A DNA stretch of 64,000 nt, taken from positions 761,007,301-761,071,300 of the forward strand of contig CM048755.1 in the NCBI GenBank assembly GCA_026315105.1, read 5' to 3'. The stretch comes from Locusta migratoria. Lineage: Eukaryota; Arthropoda; Insecta; Orthoptera; Acrididae. Positions 1 through 11,140 of this stretch are shown one piece after another. Positions within the stretch are counted from its first letter, which is position 1. Every line of letters starts with the position of its first letter. Position numbers and translations under genes: made by a program. Under the pieces are notes generated by a model. The model did not search any database. It worked only from the letters and a program-made list of their open reading frames with translations, and was not told where the DNA came from.

Positions 1-861
1 ACTGTTTCCAACTGGTTGAAGACACAGGCGGCAGATTTCTATGAAAAGGTATACAAAACCTGGTGCCACGCAATGACAAATGCCTGCAAAATTTCTGCAG
101 TTATGTGGAAAAGTAGTTTAAGAGTTGTAGAATTTTGTGCAACAAAAATTTCTTCTGTATCTGTGTAAAATTTCATTTTATTATCAAACGGAACTTACTT
201 TCTGGACGCGCCTCATATTTTAACGGAAAAAGATAATGAAAATGTGGGAGAGGTATTAAAATAATAGTTTAAGCAGGTAAAAGTTCAAAGAAGAGTATGT
301 TTGTCAAAGTAAACTCAAATATCTGATAATTTTGCCTGTCTGTTAAAATACGGTCAGAAAGAATATTACGTGTTGGGCGCATAGATATTACCACAATAGT
401 AAAGTCGTAATCGTATCGACCATATTTTTTTACTATTTATATTTTTATTTTTTTGTCCTAAATGTTTGCAAAAATCATAAAACTACAGGCAAATCTAAAG
501 TGGGCAGTAAAACACGCCAGTGCGAGTTTTCATGTTCGTTCATCCTTTGTGGTCCACAGCTTCAGTGTGTTTAAAGCATGGTATAATTGATTACCACCAA
601 AGTTATAATTTGATAATGTTAGATATGCAAATATTAAATGCAATATTAGTCAATTAAGAAACCCAGGAGAAAAAATAATGGACGGGGAGAATGATATTAA
701 CAACAAAATGTAATCACACCGAGAATTCTCCCGTGTGTGATATGCTACCATATAATATCGTGTGAATAAGGAAAGTAATCTAAAAACAAAGATGAAATTG
801 TGGAGGAAAATAACATGAGTATACACTTAGTTCACGTCCAACATACATCGGCACAAACATG
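1..861. other. Unannotated AT-rich DNA
   Basis: I see no open frame of useful length, no transposon end and no RNA gene here. The stretch is AT-rich with short homopolymer runs. Confidence 0.5.
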
Positions 862-870
862 TTTCATTTA

Positions 871-1072
871 GTTCAAATGTTCAAATGTTTGTAGGACTTA
901 TGGGACTTGACTACGGGGTCATCAGTCCCTAAGCTTACGAACTACTTATGAACTAGCTATGACTAAGGACGGCACAGATATCCATGCCCGAGGGGGGATT
1001 CGAACCCCCGACCGTAGTGGCCGTGCAGACCGTGACTGGAGCGCCTCAGTCCCCTCGGCCACTGCGGCCGGC
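871..1072 (-). mobile_element. tRNA-derived SINE, type I
   Basis: On the minus strand this reads as a tRNA-like head (A box near GTGGCCGAGGGGAC, B box GGTTCGAATCC), then a body, then the tail with GGGACTGATGACC...AGTCC and CAAACATTTGAAC. Near-perfect 9-bp flanks (TTTCATTTA at 862-870, TTTCATGTA at 1073-1081) look like a target-site duplication (TSD), as expected from target-primed reverse transcription. The polymerase III promoter boxes are intact. SINEs encode no protein and borrow LINE enzymes. Confidence 0.92.
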
Positions 1073-1326
1073 TTTCATGTAGTGCGATAATAACTAATCA
1101 AATTGGCTAACTTGATATAACATGTATATTGTGAACGTAAAACCTCATGATCAAGCAGTCTGATATGCTGTTTCCGTCGTAAACTATACAGTTCACGTTC
1201 ATTCTCTAGGTAAAGTGAACCACGATCAACGTACTAACCACACAGACGGAGAGCATAGGAATAAAGACATGTCTGAAGTACAAGCTTCGAAACTATCGAT
1301 TTACATGCAACGAGTATACTAAAGAC

Positions 1327-1452
1327 AAGCTGAAAGTTTCCTACAAAATACTCGTTTTATAGTCTTGCCGTATAACGAATACATCAAAGGAAATTTGCGA
1401 GGTAAGTTGAAAATTTCTTACGAAATACTCGTTTTTACAGTCTCGCCCTATA
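1327..1452. repeat. Imperfect two-copy direct repeat
   Basis: A ~48-bp block (1327-1374) recurs with about seven changes at 1404-1452, a period of 77 bp. Both copies contain AAATACTCGTTTT followed by a TATA-ending segment. No gene is seen around it, and the rest of 1082-1839 shows nothing else. Confidence 0.7.
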
Positions 1453-1852
1453 TCATAATGCCTTGAAAGAAAATAGTGAATATAGTCCTCAAAGTGTTGT
1501 AAATACAGCCGGCGGAGGTTGAAACATGCGAATATAAGACATTTTCCTATTCACAGTCATTAACATAGAAGGATCAAGGCAGTTAGTTATATAACTGCGT
1601 GAAGTACATTGTTCCATACTGTGTTGCTAAACGTCATCCTGCAGTTAAATACGTAGTAAATGTTCACATTTCACAATAATACGCGTTGCAGTCGTAAATC
1701 TGTTGATGAATAGTATAAAGCTCAACGACCTGGTGCTGTTACAGGAATTTTTATCGTACACACATTTTACGATGTACAAAATTTACTCCAATACGTCACA
1801 TAATTACAATAGTATACCTGGAGGAGTGTATTTTGTCATGATAATATAAGGA

Positions 1853-2065
1853 AGGGAAGGAAGCTTATGGTTTAACGTCCCGTCGACAGCTTGGTCATTA
1901 GAGACGGAGCTAACGCTCGGGGTTTTGGGCAAGGATTGGGGAGGAAATTGGCCGTGCCCTTTGAAAGGAACCATCCCGGCATTTGCCTGGAGTGATTTAG
2001 GGAAATCACGGAAAATCTAAATCTGGATGGCCGCAGGTGGATTTGAACTACCATCCTCCCGAATA
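1853..2065 (-). mobile_element. SINE with conserved core, 5'-truncated (type III)
   Basis: The sequence is nearly the same as 28652-28902. On the minus strand it carries GATTTAGATTTTCCGTGA, then CTCCAGGCAAATGCCGGGAT and the AAAGGGCACGGCC block. I recall this as the core of a widespread arthropod SINE. The tRNA-like 5' end is missing. A perfect 13-bp TSD, GATAATATAAGGA, lies at 1840-1852 and 2066-2078. A GGAAGG-type tract marks the 3' end. Confidence 0.85.
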
Positions 2066-2078
2066 GATAATATAAGGA

Positions 2079-2710
2079 TTGTCGGGTTTTAACCAAGACT
2101 ACGTAACTCTGTATATAAAATGCAGTTGACTAAAATAGGTCGCTGAAATTTGCAAATATCAGTTAAATCTATGGATAAATAAAAAAGTTTCAAAATTTGA
2201 AAACCTTTTGTAGATTAACGTACAAGTAAGCAACACATTTATATGTAACTCCACAATGTGAACAACGCAGAAAATTAAGGCAATGTAATGAAAACTGCAT
2301 CGTAGAAAATGGGCTGATGCATGAAAATCTACTTAATTTGCTATAACTACAAACTGTAAGAAAAATATACAATGTAGCATTCAGTATTGGTCATATTTGT
2401 GTGAAACTGCAAGTAGTGAAACAGTGAAAGTGTGTACACAGACCCACTGGAACAAACTGAATTCGAAATTCTTTTGGTAAAATAATCGAAAAAACATACC
2501 ATTTAAGTTCCTTGTATATGTCTTGAAAAGGAACAATCCATTATTTCATATGTTTGGCAATACTGGATAATGGTATTACGAAATCCAAGTAGAATGCCAA
2601 AATATTATTTAAACTAAATGCGAACTGAATAGAGCACATTACCCAAGATAGTAGTAAATGTTGTACCTCGGCCATTACATTATGGGAGATGTCAATATAG
2701 TGGTCATATA
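2079..2710. other. No feature recognised
   Basis: AT-rich sequence. Short open frames on the minus strand (for example 2190-2372) have no recognisable domain and look accidental. Confidence 0.5.
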
Positions 2711-2961
2711 CAGGGTGGTCCATTGATAGTGAGCTATTCAAATATCTGACGAAATAAGCATTAAACGAAAAAACTACAAAGAACAAATCTTTTCTCCCTT
2801 GAAGAGGGAAAACAGATGGCGCTATGGTTGGCCCGCTAGATGGATATAAACTTCCTTTTTTAAAAATAGGTACTCAAATTTTTATTACATATTCGTCTAG
2901 TATGTAAATAAATATGAATGTTTTATTTGGAACAATTTTGTCGCTTACTGATAGATTGCGC
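2711..2961. mobile_element. Fragment of a DNA transposon terminal repeat
   Basis: The start CAGGGTGGTCCATTGATAG, the CAGATGGCGCTATGGTTGG block and the tract before ATATGAATGTTTTATTTGGA match, from memory, the long terminal inverted repeat of a Tc1/mariner-type transposon common in large insect genomes. No opposite end and no transposase are visible in the window. The family name rests on recall and needs a repeat-library search. Confidence 0.5.
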
Positions 2962-3517
2962 TTGGACCCGAAAGTTGTACATGTGCAGGAGCACTGCACG
3001 TGTGCAGAATTTCTGGTATAAACCGGTGCATCCTAGGTGTCATTACTGATGAATTTACTTATTTACTTTAGACTGTCCTGGACAAGAAAATGGTTGTATA
3101 CGCTGACTGCGGCCGCTGCCACTGTACATCAACTTACGATATAATTTCCGTTTAAAATTTATCGGAACCCAAATCGGAATCGAAGGAGCAATATGAATCG
3201 GAAGCTGCGAACTTTCGGAACCTAACCTCCGTAACATCCCTAGCGTGGCGCCCTCTTTCAAACTTGCTGGTCTGCGTGGCATCGCAGCCACACTTAAATT
3301 ACCGTGGAGAGCCACAGTAGATGGTGTTGCATTAATCCACGGCCCGACACGGCTCAAATTCTACATTTCTACGCAATATATTGTCCTTTGTCTGTCAACT
3401 TCCCATAGTCTTTAAAGGTTTTTCTTTGTTCTGAACATGAGCGTAGTTATGACAAATTTCGTTAAGGAACAAACATACTGAGAAGCAGTTTTCATTCAAA
3501 AAGCTTCTGGAAAACAC
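2962..3517. other. No gene recognised
   Basis: A 100-residue open frame on the minus strand (3055-3357) has no domain I recognise. It is rich in Pro, Ser and Arg and overlaps a slightly GC-richer patch, possibly an unrecognised repeat. Confidence 0.4.
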
Positions 3518-3665
3518 GTTGTTGTTGTTGTGGTCTTCAGTCCAAAGACGGGTTTCATACAGCCTTTCACGTTACCTTAACCTGTGCAAGGCTCTTCATA
3601 TCTGAATAAGAACGACAACCTACATTCTTTTGTACGTGCTTACTGTATTCATCTCTATTACACGT
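3518..3665 (-). mobile_element. 3' end fragment of a LINE with (CAA)n tail, probably RTE-like
   Basis: On the plus strand a (GTT)n run leads into TGGTCTTCAGTCCAAAGACG and CCTGTGCAAGGCTCTTCAT. From memory this is the reverse complement of the 3' end of a very abundant insect LINE, probably of the RTE group. Read on the minus strand, the tail is a CAA repeat. Only about 150 bp remain and no domain is left. No TSD was found. Confidence 0.5.
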
Positions 3666-4930
3666 TTTAAGATTCAGAAATCTTTATATTGGTTTGACAA
3701 GCTACTGCAGAAATATGTTATCGTATGTCTTTACTGAATGTCAGTAAGGAAGTTTGTCAACTTTTTAATTTTTACTTCACCTAATTATGACAATATTTGC
3801 ACTGTAAAACTGTATAGAGTAATAATTGTATACCATCTGAAGATGAGCTGCTAGGCAGCTTGAAACCGGTAATGGTCTAAATAAATCTTCATTAAGGAGA
3901 AACAAAAGGCGACTGGTTGCAGTAATTTCTGAAACCTATGTATAGAGGTATGTTTCAAACCCGTCTGTAGTAATGTATTTTCTAGTGGTCAGACAAGTGG
4001 AACCTAGAGCTGAACGTACCGAGGGCCAACCTCTCCCTGTCTCATCTTTACCTGACGGTGTTCACGTTTACGAACTCCATTATTCTCTGGTTTAACATCT
4101 TTATGCAGATCGAAGTCCACTTCAACGACCAGTCAGACAAGATACAAGGAATATGACATATTTTACCTGCAGTCAATGGAGTATTTCGCTTCTCATTCAG
4201 TACGGTAATCATTTATTCGTGACATTATAATCGTGACTGCTTCGATATAGTAAATACCAGTAATACGAACCAAACAAGTGTCTCATTTATTCAAGTTGAA
4301 TCATGGGACGAAACATTTATATTTTAAAAAAATGAGTGCTGCCGCTTACGAAAGAGCAATAGCGCAGTGGAAGAGCACCGAGGTCCAAATAATTACCGAC
4401 ACTTAACTCGGAACAGAAACCGGTTCCGTAATCGAAGAGACGTCTCATTCATATCAAATTACAGGCTCTGGCTTCTAAGGTTTCGACAAAGTTCCCTTTT
4501 AGGCGAAATTGTCAGCGGAACACATTGAAGATGACGTCAACGTCCGAAGACGCTCAGAGTTTGCCATTCTGGGATGGAATGTTTTTGTTGCGTACGAAGT
4601 CTTCGTTCGTAATAATAGTGGTGGCTAAAGCTACGAAATCTGTAACAGCGGAGTGATACGCGGTTGTGCTGTCGGCTTTATAGGTCACACTTCCGGCGGA
4701 AGTCTTGAGAGTAGAGAACACAGCCTCATTATGGCCCGGCATATAATTAGTGTCAGCTGCCCCGTCTTGTAGACTCAATGGCCATGGCCAACCCATTCAT
4801 ACTTTTTGTTACTATTATATAATGCTTTACGTTATAATAATACCGCCGCATTTACCGGTCATATAAGGAGCAAGACGTTTTCTGAATCTTTTTGAATCAC
4901 CACCAACTCTTAATACAGGTAGAAGGTACT
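3666..4930. other. Unassigned; possible repeat remnants
   Basis: Around 3838-3895 the string CTGAAGATGAGCTGC...GAAACCGGTAATGG resembles a short motif common in insect repeats, but its boundaries cannot be set. An 80-residue minus-strand frame (4554-4796) has protein-like composition but no domain I know. Nothing else is recognisable. Confidence 0.35.
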
Positions 4931-4935
4931 GCACA

Positions 4936-4974
<39 letters not shown>
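4931..4974. repeat. CA/TG dinucleotide microsatellite
   Basis: Alternating CA over about 44 bp with one interruption (ACC at 4941-4943). Confidence 0.95.
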
Positions 4975-4978
<4 letters not shown>

Positions 4979-6409
4979 TTATGGGAGGCATAAACACTTA
5001 CTAAAGATGCCAGATATAATTTAGCGCGGCAGGTTTGGATCAAATGTCAATAAAATAGCCTCACCTACAAGGTAATCAGTATTTTTATGAATTCGCACAA
5101 AAAGAAGTGCAAGATAACTTTATGGAGCAGTCAGATCTGCAGACTACGATTTATTGATATGAGTGCTCGCTGAAACGGCACTCAGCATCTGTCTGGTCGC
5201 TCGCTTTGTGTACAGACACGTGACTGGAAAATCCAGTGAATGGCGAACGGCGGGAGAAGCCCTCTTTAGCCATGGAGAAATATGCAATAAACCACTTAAA
5301 AATTAATAACTACTGATCCACATATGATACAAAGGAGTGCGTAGGCTTATTTTAAAGATGAAGACTAGACGGATGCGCTGATATAAACGCGCCTCCTGCC
5401 ACTTCAATAGTTTTTGAGTTATAGTAAATCAAAAATCATTATAAAATAACAATTTTGTAAACGATATATCTTGAAAACGGCGTAACCAAATAATATGTAC
5501 AAGGTGTCAAATGATATATGTGAGTACTATTAAGATGTATATACAGTTTTTTGCGCAAATTTAGTAAATTTGAATTAGAGGCCAGTAACATGGTTTCCAG
5601 GTATAAAAGCTGGATTTTTAATAAATAAACAACAACAACTGTAGTATTAGCGCTAAAATGGACTTGAGTAAATAGTTAATAATACCACAGGATCAATAGT
5701 ACAATGAGTAATCTATGTTTAAATACTGTAAAAGCAAATGTAGAAAAGTTTAATTTTTGATAATGCAAATCTACGATATGTACAATGTTTTTATGCCATA
5801 TTCTGTTTCAGCGGAAAGTTTCCGTTAAATACTATTATCACATGTATTTATTTCATTAGTTTTTTTATGTATAAGACAATTTTGTGAAAACAAGACACTA
5901 GTTTGACTTCAGAGTAAGCCAGCGAGGGTACTTAAGGCGGCCATTTTGGCTTGTTGGGGGCAGTGTATTAACGTCGGTTTGACAGACAAGATGTGTCGCT
6001 ACGCTGGGCGACTGTGGAGTTACTTGAGGAGTTGTAAAATTTCAGCGAAGTTTTCTAGTGTGGAAAGTAGAAATATTTGTTCTGTGGTGCTTCGAGAACT
6101 TTGATTTTATGCTGCGTCTGTGGAACTTAGAAAAAGTCTTCAGTGGTGCTTCGTGGACTGTAATTATATTCTGTGGCAGTGGAACTTAGAATTTCTCAGG
6201 ATTTTTGCTAGACTTTCATTTCTATTTAGCGACTGTGCGATTATTCAGTCAAGCCTTAAGGAACTCAGCATTGCTCTGAAGTCAGGTGTAACAAATATTC
6301 ACTGACGGATATTAGGTGGAATAAACATCAATTTAGTTAAAAGTGCATGTGTCGTTTGTGCATTTTTTGGTTCCTGCCTGCATTTATTTAAATCTAAAGA
6401 TTTTGGGGT
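4975..6409. other. Unassigned region, possibly an old LTR
   Basis: No open frame with a known domain. The 3' half has features of a retroelement LTR or leader: a tandem repeat (6082-6191) and an AATAAA signal at 6320-6325. No partner copy is seen in the window, so this stays a guess. A SINE is inserted just downstream. Confidence 0.25.
6082..6191. repeat. Imperfect tandem duplication, 59-bp period
   Basis: The unit beginning CTGTGGTGCTTCG and ending GTGGAACTTAGAA (6082-6132) is followed by a diverged second copy (6141-6191). Confidence 0.7.
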
Positions 6410-6418
6410 CATTGCAGC

Positions 6419-6610
6419 GCCGGCCGCGGTGGCCGAGGGGACTGAGGCGCTCCAGTCACTGTCTGCACGGCCACTACGGTCGGGAGTTCGAATCCCCCCT
6501 CGGGCATGGATATTTGTGCCGTCCTTAGAGATAGCTAGTTGATAAGTAGTTTGTAAGTTTAGGGACTGATGACCCCGTAGTTAAGTCCCATAAGCTGTAC
6601 AAACATTTGA
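6419..6610 (+). mobile_element. tRNA-derived SINE, type I
   Basis: A full-length copy: GC-rich head with A box (GTGGCCGAGGGGAC) and B box (GTTCGAATCC), body, then GGGACTGATGACC...AAGTCCC and ACAAACATTTGA. The 9-bp TSD CATTGCAGC lies at 6410-6418 and 6611-6619. Confidence 0.95.
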
Positions 6611-6954
6611 CATTGCAGCAGGTGTGGATGGCCCCGAGACACGACGCAGCCAGTTTGTATAGTAAAGCCGCACTTCACGGAGCCCAAAGCAAACAAAGGC
6701 TGTGAATGGGTGATTTATGTTGTTTTATTTTTTTATTATTTTATTTTATTTTATTATATTTTTTTCGTGCTGTAGCACTGGGGACTAGAGCCAACTCAAG
6801 GGAATAACTGAAAAATAGTCACCCTGCACAGAATAGTGTGTATTTTCCTAGTTTGTGTCTGGAAAATCCGTGTGTAAGCTCGCAACGTGTCTAATCACAT
6901 CCGACAAATATGCTGTGTTGGACAGTTGTTTCCTACTTAAAGAATTTGCATAGT

Positions 6955-7160
6955 GAGTACAATAGAGAACAACGTATTCCAATCAGTGACGACCCTTTGT
7001 TATGGTGGAAAGTGAATACAAGACTCGATTGTTCGTCAATATTTGTCGTCTCCAACAAGCTCAGTAGCCAGCGAACAACTTTTTAGTGTTGCTGGCCTAA
7101 TCTGTGACCCGTTGAGTAATAGCTGCGAAGCTTTTGTTTATAAAACATAATTTAGTTCCT
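6955..7160 (+). pseudogene. hAT transposase C-terminal relic
   Basis: hAT transposases end in a dimerisation domain with a WW...N motif followed by a SVASEQLFSVAG-type motif. Here one frame reads DDPLLWWKVN (about 6991-7020) and, after a frameshift near 7040, another reads SSVASEQLFSVAGLICDPLS (about 7060-7119). The order and spacing are those of the family. The catalytic core and the terminal repeats are not seen, and both frames run into stops, so this is a dead fragment. It lies about 1.1 kb upstream of a hAT-like non-autonomous element (8278-10519), but nothing shows that the two belong to the same family. Confidence 0.75.
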
Positions 7161-7774
7161 TTGGAGTCACGTCATTTGGGTTGATTTATTATTAGTGTTT
7201 AAGACTTTCGTTTTTAATTTCAACTTCAAGGTATACAGTATAAACCTACCTGTATTACTTTCTGAACTAATAATAAGAATATAAGTGCTGAATAACGTGT
7301 GTAATTCTACCCTTAACAGGTTAACATAGCTGTCTTCCGCCTCCAGTTCTGATAACTAAATTTAAGAACTCCGCTTCCGAATTCGGTTCTGATGTAACCA
7401 CTTCCGTTACAGTACACCACCAATCCGTAGCCATGCATTACAGCGCGTGTCGCCCTCTTCTCGGTCTACCTTTGACTAATGTAGAGAAACATGCTAGACT
7501 GTAATGGTGTGTGGAACCACGTGGCTGGCAAAATAATGCCAGCAGACAGTGTTTGCATATGGCCGCATAGAGGGGGACCGGCATCGCATGGTGTGGGATG
7601 GGAATGGTGTTCGGTAATCACAGTAGCCTGCAGACACTGCGATGTGTGGGTACAGCTGATGCTAACAACCACACCATCCGAGGATATGCAACAGAACGCC
7701 ATTCGTTCCTGCCTTACACGCGTCAATGCCAAAAAGTTACCAGAGCCCATGGCGGTTCCTGTGCTTACTAGACA
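7161..7774. other. Unassigned
   Basis: A 120-residue plus-strand frame (7491-7853) and its minus-strand shadow show no known domain. The frame runs into the SINE at 7785, so it is probably accidental. Confidence 0.35.
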
Positions 7775-7784
7775 CATGTTCAAC

Positions 7785-7968
7785 AAAAATGTTCAAATGT
7801 TTTTTAAGCTTATGAGCCTTAAATCAGTCCCTCAACTTACAAACTACTTATAAACTAACTTATACTAAAGACAGCACAAACATCCATGACCGAGGGAGGA
7901 TTCGAATCCCCGAGTGGGAACGGCCTCGTGCTCGTGAGCATAGCGTCTCAATGCGCCTGGCCACTACG
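7785..7968 (-). mobile_element. tRNA-derived SINE, diverged subfamily Ib
   Basis: It has the same body and tail as type I SINEs but a different head (minus strand: GTGGCCAGGCGCATTGAGAC...). It shares this variant with 45794-45995 and 46687-46884. The perfect 10-bp TSD CATGTTCAAC is at 7775-7784 and 7969-7978. The tail hairpin is decayed. Confidence 0.9.
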
Positions 7969-8277
7969 CATGTTCAACCGAACTGATTCAAATGCTGCTC
8001 ATTCCTTCAGAACTTATTAAGGAATATATCCGTTCATTATGAACGTACCATCTCTAATTGTTCAACGTGTTCAATTTTTGCTCTGAGCACGTGTGTCATA
8101 AACTGCGTTTTAAGCTAACAGACCAGTTTACAGATTCATCAGCTGAAATCAGAACAGGTGCCTAATGTTTATAAACACTTATTTTCAATACGTCTTCATC
8201 GACCATAAAAATGTAGCAATCAGTTAAGATCAGTTTAACACTGGCTGACAACGTCCCCCCAGGGGACCCACTGCTCT

Positions 8278-10519
8278 AGGGATGGGTCGAAAATCGCGTA
8301 TCTGTTAAGAGTCACAGCGATTTGGAAGTAGCAGTATTCACAGTCGCAACTTTACGGATTCTGACTGCGATTTCAGTCGCAGTTTAGAAGCGCAGTAGCA
8401 CTAAAAGTAGCAAGTCGCAACTAAGAGTAGCAAGAAGCAGTTTGCACTCTGCCATCTGTTGGTCGAAGTTTGTACTAATATCTTTGCATTGGGCAGGCTA
8501 TAGAGTCTACCTGCGATTTCAGTGACAAATCGCGTTTAAGAGTCACAAGTAGCAACTAAGAGGCGCAGTTTAGACATTGCCGGCTGCCATCTGTTGGCCG
8601 AAATTGGTACTTCTAGCTTCCCGCTGTCTGCGTCGTGTATGTGTGGCTTTTGTGTGTGTGTTGGTCGAACGCCATCGGCTCAAACCAGTGAGCTCGAACG
8701 TCCTCACTGGTCCAAACTGCGATTTCAGTGAAAAGTCGCGATTAAGAGTCCCAAGTAGCAATTGAGAATAGCATTTAATATTCCGCCTTATGCTACTTGT
8801 TGACCAACTGTCGTACTTTCACTCGTGTGTTGTTTGGGGATGTTGTCGAATTAATGAGCAAGAAGATAATTTTCTTTGTGAAAATGTTTACACTTTGTGG
8901 CACTATTTTACCTGGCGGCAGCATTTACATGTTGTGATGCAAAGCCTGGCATGTATGTTTTTAGGTTATAGTTGGTAAAGACAACAAATGTGAATGCCAA
9001 ATAAATATTGTCTTACGGACTTGATCCCTGTTTAAAATAATTTTTCGTCATAGAACCTACAACTATTATGGGAATTCAGAATACTTATGTTACACTGCAA
9101 ATCTGGTTTCGACGAATATTTTTGCTTGCGTTATACATCGTACATAAAATAAATATTCCAAGGGGGTGGTATCAAGTGGTCAACTAAGTACAGGTAATTT
9201 TACGAAATGTTTAACAGTAGGCCAACTCCATTTTCAATGTGGACTGTGTTAAGTACTGCTATATAGGAGTAAACTTGTACCTTCGAGGATTCTATAAAAA
9301 TATTACACTTGAAAATAAACAAGTTTTCGCGTAATGGAAAGTTTTCTTTTATCAGATTTGTTTTAGGTTTAGGAATATTGTTTTCCGTCCTTTTCTTTTT
9401 CGTACATTCCGTCCTGTGATGACATGAGTGAAAGCAGATGAGTGGTATCGGATCCTTCAGTATTATTAACACTTTTGTTTACTGCAGTGGTGGCATAGTG
9501 TGCTTATGTTGGCAACGACCGATGAATGATCGTAGAAATTTAAATCATACAGAATGATTGAAATAATATTTTGTTTATCATAAAATAAATAATTAATGTT
9601 ATTCTTTATCTGTGGTTGTAAGATTTCTTGTGTGTAACCCTGTACAGTCAGTAAGTTAAAAATTCTTATAAAATGAAGCTTTAGTTGCCAACATGAGCAC
9701 ATTAGGTCGGCACGTCGATTAGTAAAATATAACGCAAGCTCTTATCTATAGTTATTTGGCAGAATATGTAGTGATACCGAAAGGTTTTAAAGAGAAATGG
9801 GAATTTTCAGAAGTCACTCACGTTGTATTTTACATTTACTTATCTCTTTCAAATTGGTAAGTGACGTATATCACACAATGTTAAAAAAATCCATTCATTC
9901 ATTCTACAGGCAAGAACATAGCACTTTCGTTGCACTGTTGTAGTTGCTGTGTGCCTAATCTACCAAATGTTTCTGTTAAGGTAGACTATAGGCCTACTGG
10001 CCGATTTCGGTTACACATTACTTGCGAATAACCTCACTTTTAACTATACATTACACACCAAACACTGAAATAGCTTTTATAAGACTAATTGACATTTGTC
10101 GATGTGTAAATAATCCCAACATTACACGTAAATTGAGCATCAATATTCTTTTTTTTTGTATATATTTACACGTAGGAAGAGGATCTGTTATGGATGATAT
10201 ATATATATATTGCATTTGCCACACACATCGCATAAGTCACGGAAGTAGCAGATATCACGGAAGTAGCAGAAATCGCAGAAGTAGCAATATCAGTAGCAGA
10301 AATCGCAGAAGTAGCAATGTAGCAATATCAGTAGCAGAAATCGCAGAAGTAGCATTCAGAGTCACCGAAATCGCAGTTTGAGCGCGGAGGGATACATGTC
10401 GAGGATTTGTACAGTGCGATTGTAAACAGTGACAAATCGCAACTAAGAATCACAGATATATAAAAGTAGCAGTCACAGAAATCACTGATATCGAAAAATC
10501 GCAGTTTAGCCCATCCCTA
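8278..10519. mobile_element. hAT-like non-autonomous DNA transposon inserted in LINE-1
   Basis: The left end AGGGATGGGT and right end CCCATCCCT are inverted, and the flanks CACTGCTCT (8269-8277 and 10520-10528) are identical, giving the 8-9 bp TSD of hAT elements. Both ends carry arrays of short motifs such as AGTAGCA, AATCGCAG and GTCGCA (about 8285-8770 and 10240-10510), like the subterminal transposase-binding repeats of hAT elements. The middle is AT-rich with no transposase. Removing the insert joins LINE-1 leader sequence on both sides. A partial internal duplication around CTGCCATCTGTTGG appears near 8451 and 8584. Confidence 0.8.
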
Positions 10520-10528
10520 CACTGCTCT

Positions 10529-11140
10529 TTTGTGGGTACGTGTGTGGCGCGCACGGGGCCCCGAGCCGAAGCAGCCTTTCTTCTGCCCCAGGCTGCTTCA
10601 CTTTCCCTCCCGGTTTATGCCTTCGCCCGGAGACGGGCGTCTTTCGCGAGTTAAGGTGGTTTCTTGTTGTAGTTTCTCTTATTCCTTGGTTCCTTCCTTT
10701 CCTAACCTTTGCTTCTGTCTTCCTCTCCTTGCTGTACTCTCCTAGCCTTCTTCTCCTCCTCATTAGTCTCCGCTTCGGCGTTTGAGACACTTCTTTCCTT
10801 CTTTCTCTTCACTTCCTCTATTCTTCTTCTTTCCTCCGTATGCGTGTCTGAAGGCCGACCCACGCATTCTCATGCGTAGCAGGTGACGGGGTAACGCGTA
10901 ATTCCCCGCCCCGGGTAGACAAGTAGGGCACGTACGTACCCTCTGGTAAGGCCAGGCCCAGGGAGGGGTGATTACCCGAGCTGGTACCTTCCGAAGATGC
11001 CGATTGATCCCTCCGTCAGTTCTTGGGAGGTGTGACCTGAGGTGTGAACAATCACCTAAGGCGGGTAAGCCCTCATAGGGCCCCCACTAGGAAGGTGCGC
11101 GCCATCGGAGTCGCCGCTAATCACGGGGGACACTTCCGCA
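10529..11140 (+). other. LINE-1 5' leader (main part)
   Basis: A GC-rich region before the ORF1 start, with CT-rich tracts and no conserved frame. Its first ~23 bp lie upstream of the hAT-like insert, at about 8246-8268, and continue directly after the duplicated target. Non-LTR elements of this kind usually carry an internal promoter at the very 5' end; I see no diagnostic motif. Confidence 0.6.

Noticed and set aside
4931..4974. CRISPR-like or functional tandem array
   Set aside because: A plain CA microsatellite.
6419..6505. tRNA gene at a SINE head (also at 17104, 37875, 42557, 53839)
   Set aside because: The heads have A and B boxes but continue directly into SINE bodies, lack a well-paired acceptor stem and recur with target duplications. 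They are SINE promoters, not tRNA genes.
7491..7853. 120-residue plus-strand frame as a gene
   Set aside because: It ends inside a SINE that has a clear target duplication, so the reading frame as it stands post-dates that insertion.
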